9,253 nucleotides of DNA, from the NCBI GenBank assembly GCA_024645155.1, contig JAHEGF010000124.1, positions 1 to 9,253 of the forward strand, written 5' to 3'. Below, one piece after another: positions 1 through 5,463 of the stretch. The notes beneath the pieces are model-generated. The model saw only the letters and a program-made list of their open reading frames with translations. It ran no database searches and was not told the origin of the DNA. Positions within the stretch are counted from its first letter, which is position 1, and every line of letters begins with the position of its first letter. The position numbers and the translations under genes are program-made. Source of the DNA: Phyllobacteriaceae bacterium (GTDB lineage Bacteria > Pseudomonadota > Alphaproteobacteria > Rhizobiales > Rhizobiaceae).

Positions 1-1422
1 CCGACATTCAAGGCTAATGCCCGCCTGGCAATCGATGATACGCAATTGCAACGGGCGCTTGGCAACGTGCGTTCCGGGTTTATCGGCAAACGCCAAAAGG
101 CGGTCGATGAACTGCCCGAATTCGAGGAACTGCGCGACAAGGCGCGGGAGATAAAGAACCATACGCTTGATCACCTCGACCTTTATCTCGAAGCTTACGA
201 GGAACGGGTTAAGACATCCGGCGGTTTTGTTCACTGGGCGGAAACCGCTGCTGATGCGCGACAGATCATTCTCGATATCTGCCGGGCGGCAGGCGCACGG
301 ACGGTTACAAAAGGTAAGTCGATGATTACCGAAGAAATCGGTCTCAACGACTTTCTCGAGCAGGAAAGTATCACGCCTGTCGAAACGGATCTTGGCGAAT
401 ATATCATACAACTGCGTGGCGAACATCCGAGCCATATCATTGCGCCGGCCGTTCATCTCAACAAGGATCAGATTGAAGCAGATTTTCGCCGCGTCCATGA
501 TCACCTGCCGCCCGGCCGCGACCTGGAGGAGCCCGAAGCCCTGTTGGGCGAAGCGCGGCGGGTTTTGCGGTCGAAATATTTCGAAGCCGATGTCGGCATC
601 ACCGGTGCCAATTTCCTGGTGGCCGAAACCGGTTCATCGATCATCGTGACCAATGAAGGCAATGGTGACCTCACCCAGACGCTGGCAAAGGTGCATGTGG
701 TTGTCGCCTCGATTGAAAAAGTTGTTCCGACACTTGAGGATGCGAGCCAGATCCTGCGGATCCTGGCCCGCTCGGCAACCGGCCAGGACATGAGCGTGTA
801 CACCACGTTGTCCACCGGCGCCCGGCGCGACGACGACCCGGACGGCCCCGAAGAGTATCATGTTGTCCTACTCGACAACGGAAGAACGTCAATGCTTGGA
901 ACGGAGTTCCAGGACATGCTGCGCTGCATTCGCTGCGGAGCCTGCATGAACCATTGCCCAGTCTATCACTCGGTCGGCGGACATGCCTATGGCTGGGTCT
1001 ATCCGGGGCCGATGGGCGCCGTGCTGACGCCGTCGCTGATCGGCGTCGACAAGAGCGGCCATCTTCCCAATGCGTCGACTTTTTGCGGACGGTGCGAAAG
1101 CGTTTGCCCGATGCGCATACCGCTGCCGAAAATGATGCGGCATTGGCGGGAGCGCGAGTTCGAACGCGGTCTAAATCCCGCTGTGGCCAGATACGGCATC
1201 AAGATGTGGGCATATATCGCAAAAAGGCCGCGTCTTTACCGGTTCCTGACCTCCCTTGCCATCCCTACACTTTCGATGTTCGCAGGCAAGGATAACCGCT
1301 TTTCATGGCTCCCGATGGCAGGTGGCTGGACGAGGCATCGCGATCTACCGGCACCTGAATCGCGAACTTTCATGCAACAATGGCAACAGCGCGAGGCGCT
1401 CAAGCAGGAGGCGCAGCCATGA
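1..1422 (+). CDS. lutB: Lactate utilization iron-sulfur protein LutB (5' end cut by window edge)
   Basis: This is the iron-sulfur subunit of the LutABC complex, which oxidises L-lactate to pyruvate. The reading frame is open to the left edge, and the first 15 visible codons (PTFKANARLAIDDTQ) match the usual LutB N-terminus, so the TTG at 46 is internal and the real start is just outside. About 473 residues are visible, close to full family length. Counting from the edge, a LUD domain covers the first two thirds, with VGITGANFLVAETGS near 198-212. A ferredoxin-type CxxCxxCxxxCP motif (CIRCGACMNHCP, about 309-320) follows, then the typical GGHAYGWVYPGPMG stretch, then a second cluster motif CGRCESVCP at about 362-370. 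The final residues carry the lutC ribosome binding site and the stop overlaps the lutC start (ATGA). No membrane segment is seen, so the protein is probably cytoplasmic or membrane-associated through partners. lutA is expected upstream, outside the window. Identity is highly certain; lactate as substrate is inferred from the family. Confidence 0.95.
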   Translation, partial: PTFKANARLAIDDTQLQRALGNVRSGFIGKRQKAVDELPEFEELRDKAREIKNHTLDHLDLYLEAYEERVKTSGGFVHWAETAADARQIILDICRAAGARTVTKGKSMITEEIGLNDFLEQESITPVETDLGEYIIQLRGEHPSHIIAPAVHLNKDQIEADFRRVHDHLPPGRDLEEPEALLGEARRVLRSKYFEADVGITGANFLVAETGSSIIVTNEGNGDLTQTLAKVHVVVASIEKVVPTLEDASQILRILARSATGQDMSVYTTLSTGARRDDDPDGPEEYHVVLLDNGRTSMLGTEFQDMLRCIRCGACMNHCPVYHSVGGHAYGWVYPGPMGAVLTPSLIGVDKSGHLPNASTFCGRCESVCPMRIPLPKMMRHWREREFERGLNPAVARYGIKMWAYIAKRPRLYRFLTSLAIPTLSMFAGKDNRFSWLPMAGGWTRHRDLPAPESRTFMQQWQQREALKQEAQP

Positions 1423-2087
1423 GTGCGAGGGCAGACATTCTCGGCCGAATCAAGCGCACTAAGGAAGCGCCGGACGACAGTCAACGCGCGATGGAGGTTG
1501 CCCGCCGCCTGTCTTCACCGCCAAAGGGCATCATACCGGCGCGAGGCCAGCTTGATGCGAAAGGGCGGACAGCGCTTTTCTGCAAAGAAGCGGAGAAAGT
1601 GTCCGCGACGGTTAGGAAGGTGAAGGCACGTGCCGATGTTCCCAAGGCCGTGGCTGCCTATCTGAGGTCGAAGAACCTGCCGTCGGAAATCCGAATGGGC
1701 GAAGACAGCCGTTTTTCGCGTATGCCATGGAAAAAGCAGCGGGCGCTTGAAATTAAAAATGGCGCCTCTGACGGTGACGACGAAGCGGCAATCAGCTACG
1801 CATCCGGTGCGATTGCGGAAAGCGGAACGCTTGTTCTTTGCTCAGGTGCAGCCAATCCGACAACGCTCAATTTTCTGCCGGAACATCATATCGTCATTGT
1901 CGATGCCAAGGACGTTGCGGGTGACATGGAAACCGTAATAACACGGCTGCGCAAAACCTACGGGCGCGGTGAGTTGCCGAGAAATGTAAACCTCATATCG
2001 GGACCCTCGCGTTCCGGTGATGTCGAACAGACTATCATTTTGGGCGCGCATGGACCCCGTGCATTGCATATCATTATCGTGGACTAG
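1419..2087 (+). CDS. lutC: Lactate utilization protein LutC (LUD domain)
   Basis: This is the third component of the LutABC lactate oxidation system, a 222-residue single LUD-domain protein. I chose the ATG at 1419 because it overlaps the lutB stop as ATGA and has a perfect AGGAGG at 1406-1411, seven bases upstream. An in-frame ATG at 1380 lies deeper inside lutB and would add a non-homologous 13-residue tail. Family signatures are visible: GAIAESGTLVLCSG (131-143), NFLPEHHIVIV (151-161) and the C-terminal GPSRSGDVEQTIILGAHGP (195-213), followed by a beta strand that ends the protein at VD. The N-terminal third is basic and less conserved, as usual in LutC. The ATGA overlap implies translational coupling to lutB. 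The C-terminus is slightly short, with nothing after the last strand, but all core motifs are present. Confidence 0.95.
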   Translation: MSARADILGRIKRTKEAPDDSQRAMEVARRLSSPPKGIIPARGQLDAKGRTALFCKEAEKVSATVRKVKARADVPKAVAAYLRSKNLPSEIRMGEDSRFSRMPWKKQRALEIKNGASDGDDEAAISYASGAIAESGTLVLCSGAANPTTLNFLPEHHIVIVDAKDVAGDMETVITRLRKTYGRGELPRNVNLISGPSRSGDVEQTIILGAHGPRALHIIIVD

Positions 2088-2092
2088 CAGCA

Positions 2093-2854
2093 GTGGCAGC
2101 AGTAGCTCCACCCGATTTCCATTCGGCCCGCGTCCCCGACGGAATGCGCGTTTACGCAATTGGAGATGTTCACGGACAACTCGGGCTGCTGGAAAAGTTG
2201 CACCGGAAAATCGAAGCAGAAATCGCACACGCCTCCGGTCAGCGCTGTATCATCGTACATGTTGGCGACTATGTAGATCGCGGCCCCAATTCTGCCGGCG
2301 TCCTCGATTTTCTTCGCGATGCGACGGCGCGCAACCCGGATATCATTGCGCTAGCCGGCAATCACGACCTACGTTTATTGGATCTTGTGCGGGGCGACCA
2401 GTGCGACATGGCCTTTCCGCGTTACGGCGGTATTGAGACCGCCCATTCCTACGGGGTTAGCGACGATCTTGGAGATCCACAAAGTTTCGATCAGGCGGTA
2501 ATAAAACTGCGCAAAGCGGTGCCGCAGACTCACGTCACATTCCTGGAGTCATTGCCGCTATCAGTGGAATTCGGGGACTTTTTTTTCTGTCACGCCGGGA
2601 TCAGACCAGGAGTGCCGCTGGATGACCAGGATGAACACGACCTCGTGTGGATCCGACATGATTTTCTCGAATGGCAAGGTCTTCATCCGAAGGTCATCGT
2701 CCATGGGCATACACCAAATAACGGGCCGGAAGTCCTTGCAAACCGGGTAAATATCGACACGATGGCATACCAAAGAGGAGAACTGACGGCGCTGGTCATT
2801 GAAGGCCGTCAAAAGCGGTTCATTACGGCTCAATCTCACAAATACCAACAGTAA
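2093..2854 (+). CDS. PPP-family metallophosphatase (serine/threonine phosphatase-like)
   Basis: This is a 253-residue calcineurin-like metallophosphoesterase of the bacterial PPP group (PrpA/lambda phosphatase/ApaH type), expected to use two metal ions to hydrolyse phosphomonoesters. The metal-binding blocks appear in order: GDVHG (24-28), GDYVDRG (58-64), GNHD (89-92, where many relatives have GNHE), FCHAGIRPG (165-173) and VHGHTP (203-208). There is no signal peptide or membrane segment, so it should be cytoplasmic. The GTG at 2093 lies 5 nt after the lutC stop and keeps the VPDG-R-VYAIGDVHG lead-in that I recall in relatives. The ATG at 2144 is a possible alternative that would still keep the first motif. 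No strong Shine-Dalgarno sequence is visible for either. The protein or nucleotide substrate cannot be read from sequence. Its position just after lutBC suggests co-transcription but does not prove a role in lactate metabolism. Confidence 0.88.
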   Translation: MAAVAPPDFHSARVPDGMRVYAIGDVHGQLGLLEKLHRKIEAEIAHASGQRCIIVHVGDYVDRGPNSAGVLDFLRDATARNPDIIALAGNHDLRLLDLVRGDQCDMAFPRYGGIETAHSYGVSDDLGDPQSFDQAVIKLRKAVPQTHVTFLESLPLSVEFGDFFFCHAGIRPGVPLDDQDEHDLVWIRHDFLEWQGLHPKVIVHGHTPNNGPEVLANRVNIDTMAYQRGELTALVIEGRQKRFITAQSHKYQQ

Positions 2855-2871
2855 ATCAGGGTATCGGAACC

Positions 2872-3378
2872 ATGGCAATTGGTGACATCATCAGCGTCAA
2901 CGACACCATGCAAACCGGATATAGCTACAAGCTTGAAGCGAAAACCGGAGATTGCCTTTCAGACGAATTCAAACCGCATTATTCGCCGCGGGAAATGCTG
3001 GAAATGGGCGTTTTTGAAGGCAAATATTGCAACGACTGCAAAGACGAACTGCCGAGTTCGTGGTTCAAGAACGCCAAGACGAGGTCCACCGCCGACCCGG
3101 CGCTCAACTATTTCGGCATCAAAAGCCGGCAACCGCTCCATGTCTGGCAGCAGAAAGGCTGGATTTACGGCCCCGATCCGCGCGGATGGTTTCAATGGTA
3201 TTGCCGCTACTACCTCGGACGGCGCCTGCCCGACATCGATGCCATCCAGATCAAGCGCTGGCGCGGATTTGCCCGTCATGCCGGCCAGATTCGCGCAAAT
3301 TGCGAACCGGGCGACATTTTTTGCCGCCGACGACAGCGGCAAGCGCTTCTGCAATGGGCCCATGACCCGATGATCTAA
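2872..3378 (+). CDS. Conserved uncharacterised CxxC, aromatic-rich protein
   Basis: I cannot assign a function or family name to this 168-residue protein. Its pattern is that of a constrained small soluble domain rather than random sequence. It has a CNDC pair at 53-56, a KPHYSPREMLEMGVFEGKYC run before it, and a dense aromatic block DPRGWFQWYCRYYLGRR at 102-118, followed by W130, H136 and C144/C151. I recall similar unnamed proteins with the GWFQWYCRYYLGRR block elsewhere, but cannot confirm this here. No signal peptide or membrane helix is seen. Four to seven cysteines and histidines make metal binding or a nucleic-acid role possible, which is inference only. It starts 17 nt after the phosphatase stop with a GGA-containing weak ribosome binding site, so it is probably the last gene of the lut-phosphatase run. 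An overlapping +1-frame ORF (2879-3373) is compositionally Arg/Ser/Pro-biased and was rejected. Confidence 0.8.
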   Translation: MAIGDIISVNDTMQTGYSYKLEAKTGDCLSDEFKPHYSPREMLEMGVFEGKYCNDCKDELPSSWFKNAKTRSTADPALNYFGIKSRQPLHVWQQKGWIYGPDPRGWFQWYCRYYLGRRLPDIDAIQIKRWRGFARHAGQIRANCEPGDIFCRRRQRQALLQWAHDPMI

Positions 3379-3409
3379 TACGCAATCTTTTACTTACGTG
3401 TAGTTCATG

Positions 3410-3445
3410 GCGGCGCATGACGGATATTCCGTACGATGCTGCCGC
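3410..3445. repeat. Long imperfect hairpin in a convergent gap
   Basis: The outer arms GCGGCGCAT (3410-3418) and ATGC-T-GCCGC (3436-3445) pair over nine bases with one bulged T. An inner perfect stem ACGGA (3420-3424) / TCCGT (3428-3432) closes a TAT loop. A competing short stem TCATG (3405-3409) / CATGA (3416-3420) uses part of the same bases. There is no T-run on either side, so it is not a classical terminator. It lies between the 3' ends of the + strand gene ending at 3378 and the - strand small gene ending at 3490, where 3'-end stabilising structures or interspersed palindromic repeats are common. Whether it is a repeat-family member needs a genome search. Confidence 0.5.
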
Positions 3446-3449
3446 GCAC

Positions 3450-3475
3450 AAAGCCAGGTGGTGAATGCAACCTGG
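3450..3475 (-). terminator. Candidate intrinsic terminator of the small membrane-protein gene
   Basis: Read on the - strand, CCAGGT and ACCTGG (plus-strand arms 3470-3475 and 3454-3459) form a six-base stem with a ten-base loop, followed by CTTTG. It begins 14 nt after the stop codon of the small gene at 3490-3636. The stem is short and the T-tract is only three long, so termination would be weak. Confidence 0.35.
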
Positions 3476-3489
3476 AGCGAAGCGGGAGT

Positions 3490-3636
3490 TCAGCGATGTT
3501 GTGATTTGGCGACAACGCCATATCCGTCGACAACGGTCCGGTTGGAACCGGCATCGGCAGAGTAGATCCCGATGGCCCAAAAGGCGATCGCAGATAGTGT
3601 AAAAAAGGACAGTATGGCAGCTTTCACGGGGGTCAT
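3490..3636 (-). CDS. Small single-pass membrane protein, 48 residues
   Basis: On the - strand an ATG at 3636 opens a 48-codon frame that ends in TGA at 3490. The product begins MTPVKAAILSFF, continues LSAIAFWAIGIYSAD, and ends in a polar tail with VVDGYGVVAKSQHR. Residues 6-27 form one clear hydrophobic helix flanked by K5 and D28, so an inner-membrane microprotein or an uncleaved signal anchor is likely. A purine-rich GAGACCGAAACCGAG precedes the ATG, a weak to moderate ribosome binding site. A candidate -10 (CATAAT on the - strand, 3672-3667) and a palindrome over its -35 region lie upstream, and a weak terminator lies downstream. No function can be given. The gene-like layout and the well-formed helix support it, but the shortness keeps confidence moderate. 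Confidence 0.55.
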   Translation of the reverse strand: MTPVKAAILSFFTLSAIAFWAIGIYSADAGSNRTVVDGYGVVAKSQHR

Positions 3637-3666
3637 CTCGGTTTCGGTCTCTGGTACTGTGCAATA

Positions 3667-3699
3667 ATTATGGTTACGAATTCATTGCCGAACGGCAAT
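3667..3699 (-). promoter_or_regulatory. Candidate promoter with palindromic operator for the small gene
   Basis: On the - strand CATAAT (plus 3667-3672) resembles a -10 box about 30 nt upstream of the small gene's ATG. Eleven bases further upstream lies a perfect palindrome ATTGCCG-AA-CGGCAAT (plus 3684-3699) covering where a -35 box should be. No good -35 hexamer is found at 17 nt spacing. A two-base spacer is too tight for an RNA loop, so a dimeric DNA-binding protein is the more natural reading. This is inference from layout. Confidence 0.35.
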
Positions 3700-3756
3700 C
3701 GGCGGCTTCCTACGTCGATAAACCATCGGATGCCAGCGATCTGTGAGGTTTTCCAC

Positions 3757-3770
3757 ATTCCGACCGGAAT
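3757..3770. promoter_or_regulatory. Short perfect palindrome in the divergent gap
   Basis: ATTCCG-AC-CGGAAT is a perfect six-base inverted repeat with a two-base centre. It is about 100 nt upstream of the ATG at 3868 and 121 nt upstream of the divergent small gene. Its design (ATT-CG, two-base centre, CG-AAT) resembles the palindrome at 3684-3699 but the half-sites differ. It could be an operator; chance is not excluded. The rest of 3700-3867 shows no gene. A GATAAT (3826-3831) resembles a -10 box for the + strand gene, but no -35 partner is visible. Confidence 0.3.
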
Positions 3771-3867
3771 TGTGTCCGATTAGCCACAAGTTTCGCCATA
3801 AATATCTGGATTTGCGCTGTTTTCTGATAATCTCGGCAGAGTCGTGCAGGGGCGGGAATAGCGAGAA

Positions 3868-4545
3868 ATGACCACACGGACCCGTTTTAAGCCGTATCCC
3901 CGCGCGCCGCTACAGAATCGCGTGGATCCGTTTGGCTGCATCAGCGCAGTTGCCGCTCGCGGCCTTTTTACCGGCAATCGCGGCGTGATTCACAATCCGG
4001 CAACAAAAACGCTGACTGGCCGGCGCTGGACAACAAAAAGCTGGATCGTGTGCAGCTGTGACTGGAAGGGAAAGCGGCGGGACACGATGGGCCGTAACGG
4101 CCCAAACGGCAAGGCCGGCTGGACCGAACTGTTCTTTCTCGACGAGGTGACGGCACTGGCTGCCGGTCACAGGCCCTGTTTTTATTGCCGCAGGACAAAT
4201 GCCAAAGCATTTGCAACCGCGTTTTCGCTGGGAAACTGCCTGGTAGAAGCAAAAGCTCCGGAAATGGATGCAATCCTGCATCGCCAGAGACGGCAATCGG
4301 CGCGGTCCGGTCCGATAGAACTTACCGTGCACGAGCTTGGGGAATTGCCAGATGGTTCGGTCGTCGGTTCACGCGGCAGAGCTTATGTGCGTAAAGGCAG
4401 CGGCGTCCTGGAATGGAGTTTTTCCGGTTACGGGACACCTGAAAGGCTGGCGGTCCTTGGCTCGTGCGTCCTGGTTACCCCGAAAGCAACGGTCGCAGCT
4501 CTACGGTCCGGTTACCAGCCGGTATGGCACCGCACTGCCCCTTAA
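3868..4545 (+). CDS. Conserved uncharacterised protein with paired-cysteine motif
   Basis: The ATG at 3868 follows GCGAGAA and a more distant GGCGGG. The 225-residue product contains GLFTGNRGVIHNP (32-44), WIVCSCDWKGKRR with C62/C64 (59-71), and GWTELFFLDEVTALAAGHRP (84-103), leading into CFYCRR with C104/C107. This block pattern, an LFFLDE helix then HRPC-x2-C, is one I associate with an unnamed bacterial family with no function I can cite. C62, C64, C104 and C107 could make one zinc site, perhaps a small treble-clef or HNH-like fold, but that is inference and no catalytic HNH signature is evident. The C-terminal 80 residues are strand-rich with GRAYVRKGSGVLEWSF (170-185). There is no signal peptide or membrane segment. 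It is first in a same-strand series with rsmE (59 nt gap). Confidence 0.75.
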   Translation: MTTRTRFKPYPRAPLQNRVDPFGCISAVAARGLFTGNRGVIHNPATKTLTGRRWTTKSWIVCSCDWKGKRRDTMGRNGPNGKAGWTELFFLDEVTALAAGHRPCFYCRRTNAKAFATAFSLGNCLVEAKAPEMDAILHRQRRQSARSGPIELTVHELGELPDGSVVGSRGRAYVRKGSGVLEWSFSGYGTPERLAVLGSCVLVTPKATVAALRSGYQPVWHRTAP

Positions 4546-4604
4546 CCGCAGCGCACCGCATTAGCGGGCTTGATTTTTTTCCACAGGACACCCATCCCTT
4601 TGCC

Positions 4605-5342
4605 ATGCGTGCCAACTACAAGCTTGCCCGTCTGTTTGTCGATAACCCCATCATCGCCGGGATCGAGTTTGAATCCGGGCCGGAGCAAACCCACTACCTG
4701 ACCAACGTCTTGCGCCTCGGTGAAGGCGATGCATTGCTTGTCTTCAACGGGCGCGACGGAGAGTGGCTTGGACGTTTGAAGCCAAGGGGACGCAAACGCG
4801 CGTTTATCCATATCGAAAGCCAGACCAGACCGCAGCCACCGGCCGCTGATCTCGTTTACTGTTTTGCGCCGCTGAAACAGGGCCGGCTTGATTACATGGT
4901 GCAAAAAGCTGTCGAAATGGGTGCCGGCCTGCTTCAGCCGGTCATCACACAGCATTGTCAGGTGACAAATATCGGGATGGTCAGGATTCAGGCGAATGCC
5001 ATTGAAGCCGCCGAGCAATGCGGTGTGCTCGCCGTTCCGCAATGTCGCAGCCCGGTGAAGCTCGTAGCTCTTCTGGAGGCATGGGAACAAGACCGACGAC
5101 TAATTTTCTGCGACGAGGACTCAAAGACAAACAACCCGGTACCCGCCCTGCAGGATATCCGCGAAGACAAGCTGGGGCTGTTGGTCGGGCCGGAGGGTGG
5201 ATTTTCGGAAAGCGAGCGCGAAAAGCTGCGCAAACTGCCTTTTGTGACCGCAATTCCGCTGGGTCCGCGTATCTTGCGAGCCGACACGGCGGCCGTTGCG
5301 GCGCTCACAATTCTTCAGGCAATAAAGGGCGATTGGGGTTAA
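4605..5342 (+). CDS. rsmE: 16S rRNA (uracil(1498)-N3)-methyltransferase RsmE
   Basis: RsmE methylates N3 of U1498 in 16S rRNA of the 30S subunit using S-adenosylmethionine. The 245-residue product has the family's usual length. It has an N-terminal PUA-like RNA-binding region (MRANYKLARLFVD through about residue 75), then the trefoil-knotted SPOUT domain with LVYCFAPLKQGRLDYMVQKA (83-102), AIEAAEQCG (132-140), LLVGPEGGFS (192-201) and the knot/SAM loop IPLGPRILRADTAAVAAL (217-234). The frame stays open upstream to 4464, but I chose the ATG at 4605 because relatives start with M-R-A-N-Y. Its ribosome binding site is poor, with the nearest AGGA 15-20 nt away. gshA follows after 121 nt, an arrangement I recall from several Rhizobiales genomes. 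Confidence 0.95.
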   Translation: MRANYKLARLFVDNPIIAGIEFESGPEQTHYLTNVLRLGEGDALLVFNGRDGEWLGRLKPRGRKRAFIHIESQTRPQPPAADLVYCFAPLKQGRLDYMVQKAVEMGAGLLQPVITQHCQVTNIGMVRIQANAIEAAEQCGVLAVPQCRSPVKLVALLEAWEQDRRLIFCDEDSKTNNPVPALQDIREDKLGLLVGPEGGFSESEREKLRKLPFVTAIPLGPRILRADTAAVAALTILQAIKGDWG

Positions 5343-5375
5343 ATCAATTTTCGTTGACGAACCTGTCAGGATTTT

Positions 5376-5413
5376 TTGCTTGATCCCGGCTGCCTTGATC
5401 GTACATCAAGCAA
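5376..5413. promoter_or_regulatory. Nested inverted/direct CTTGAT repeat upstream of gshA
   Basis: A perfect nine-base inverted repeat, TTGCTTGAT (5376-5384) and ATCAAGCAA (5405-5413), spans a 20-nt centre. Inside it a second CTTGAT (5394-5399) also pairs with the same right arm across a five-base CGTAC loop. The result is CTTGATC twice in direct orientation, 15 bp apart, plus one inverted copy. As DNA this could be an operator array. As RNA the two left arms compete for one right arm, as in an attenuator. It lies in the 121-nt gap after rsmE and about 50 nt before the gshA ATG. T-runs are on the wrong side for a terminator in either direction. Confidence 0.45.
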
Positions 5414-5463
5414 CACCCGGCCCATGAGCCGATTTCTGGCGGGAAGAAGCAAGGCAGGATTGG

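Noticed and set aside
46..48. TTG as the start of lutB
   Set aside because: The frame is open to the window edge and the upstream residues resemble the normal LutB N-terminus, so the gene is simply cut by the edge.
2088..2100. GCAGCAGTGGCAGCAGT direct repeat at the phosphatase start
   Set aside because: It is a short, low-complexity repeat coding Ala residues, with no further structure.
2879..3373. Alternative + strand frame inside the 2872-3378 gene
   Set aside because: It is Arg/Ser/Pro/Thr-biased with no structured motif, whereas the chosen frame has conserved-looking aromatic and Cys blocks.
3251..3664. - strand open frame (137 codons) across the 3379-3489 gap and the small membrane-protein gene
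   Set aside because: Its translation is Arg/Cys/His-rich without pattern, it overlaps the end of the 2872-3378 gene, and the 48-residue frame in another register is far more protein-like.
4464..4604. 47-residue upstream extension of rsmE
   Set aside because: It overlaps the preceding gene and has no resemblance to the RsmE N-terminus, which begins at the ATG at 4605.
4542..5090. - strand open frame (182 codons) opposite rsmE
   Set aside because: It lies fully antisense to rsmE and has no domain signature or ribosome binding site.
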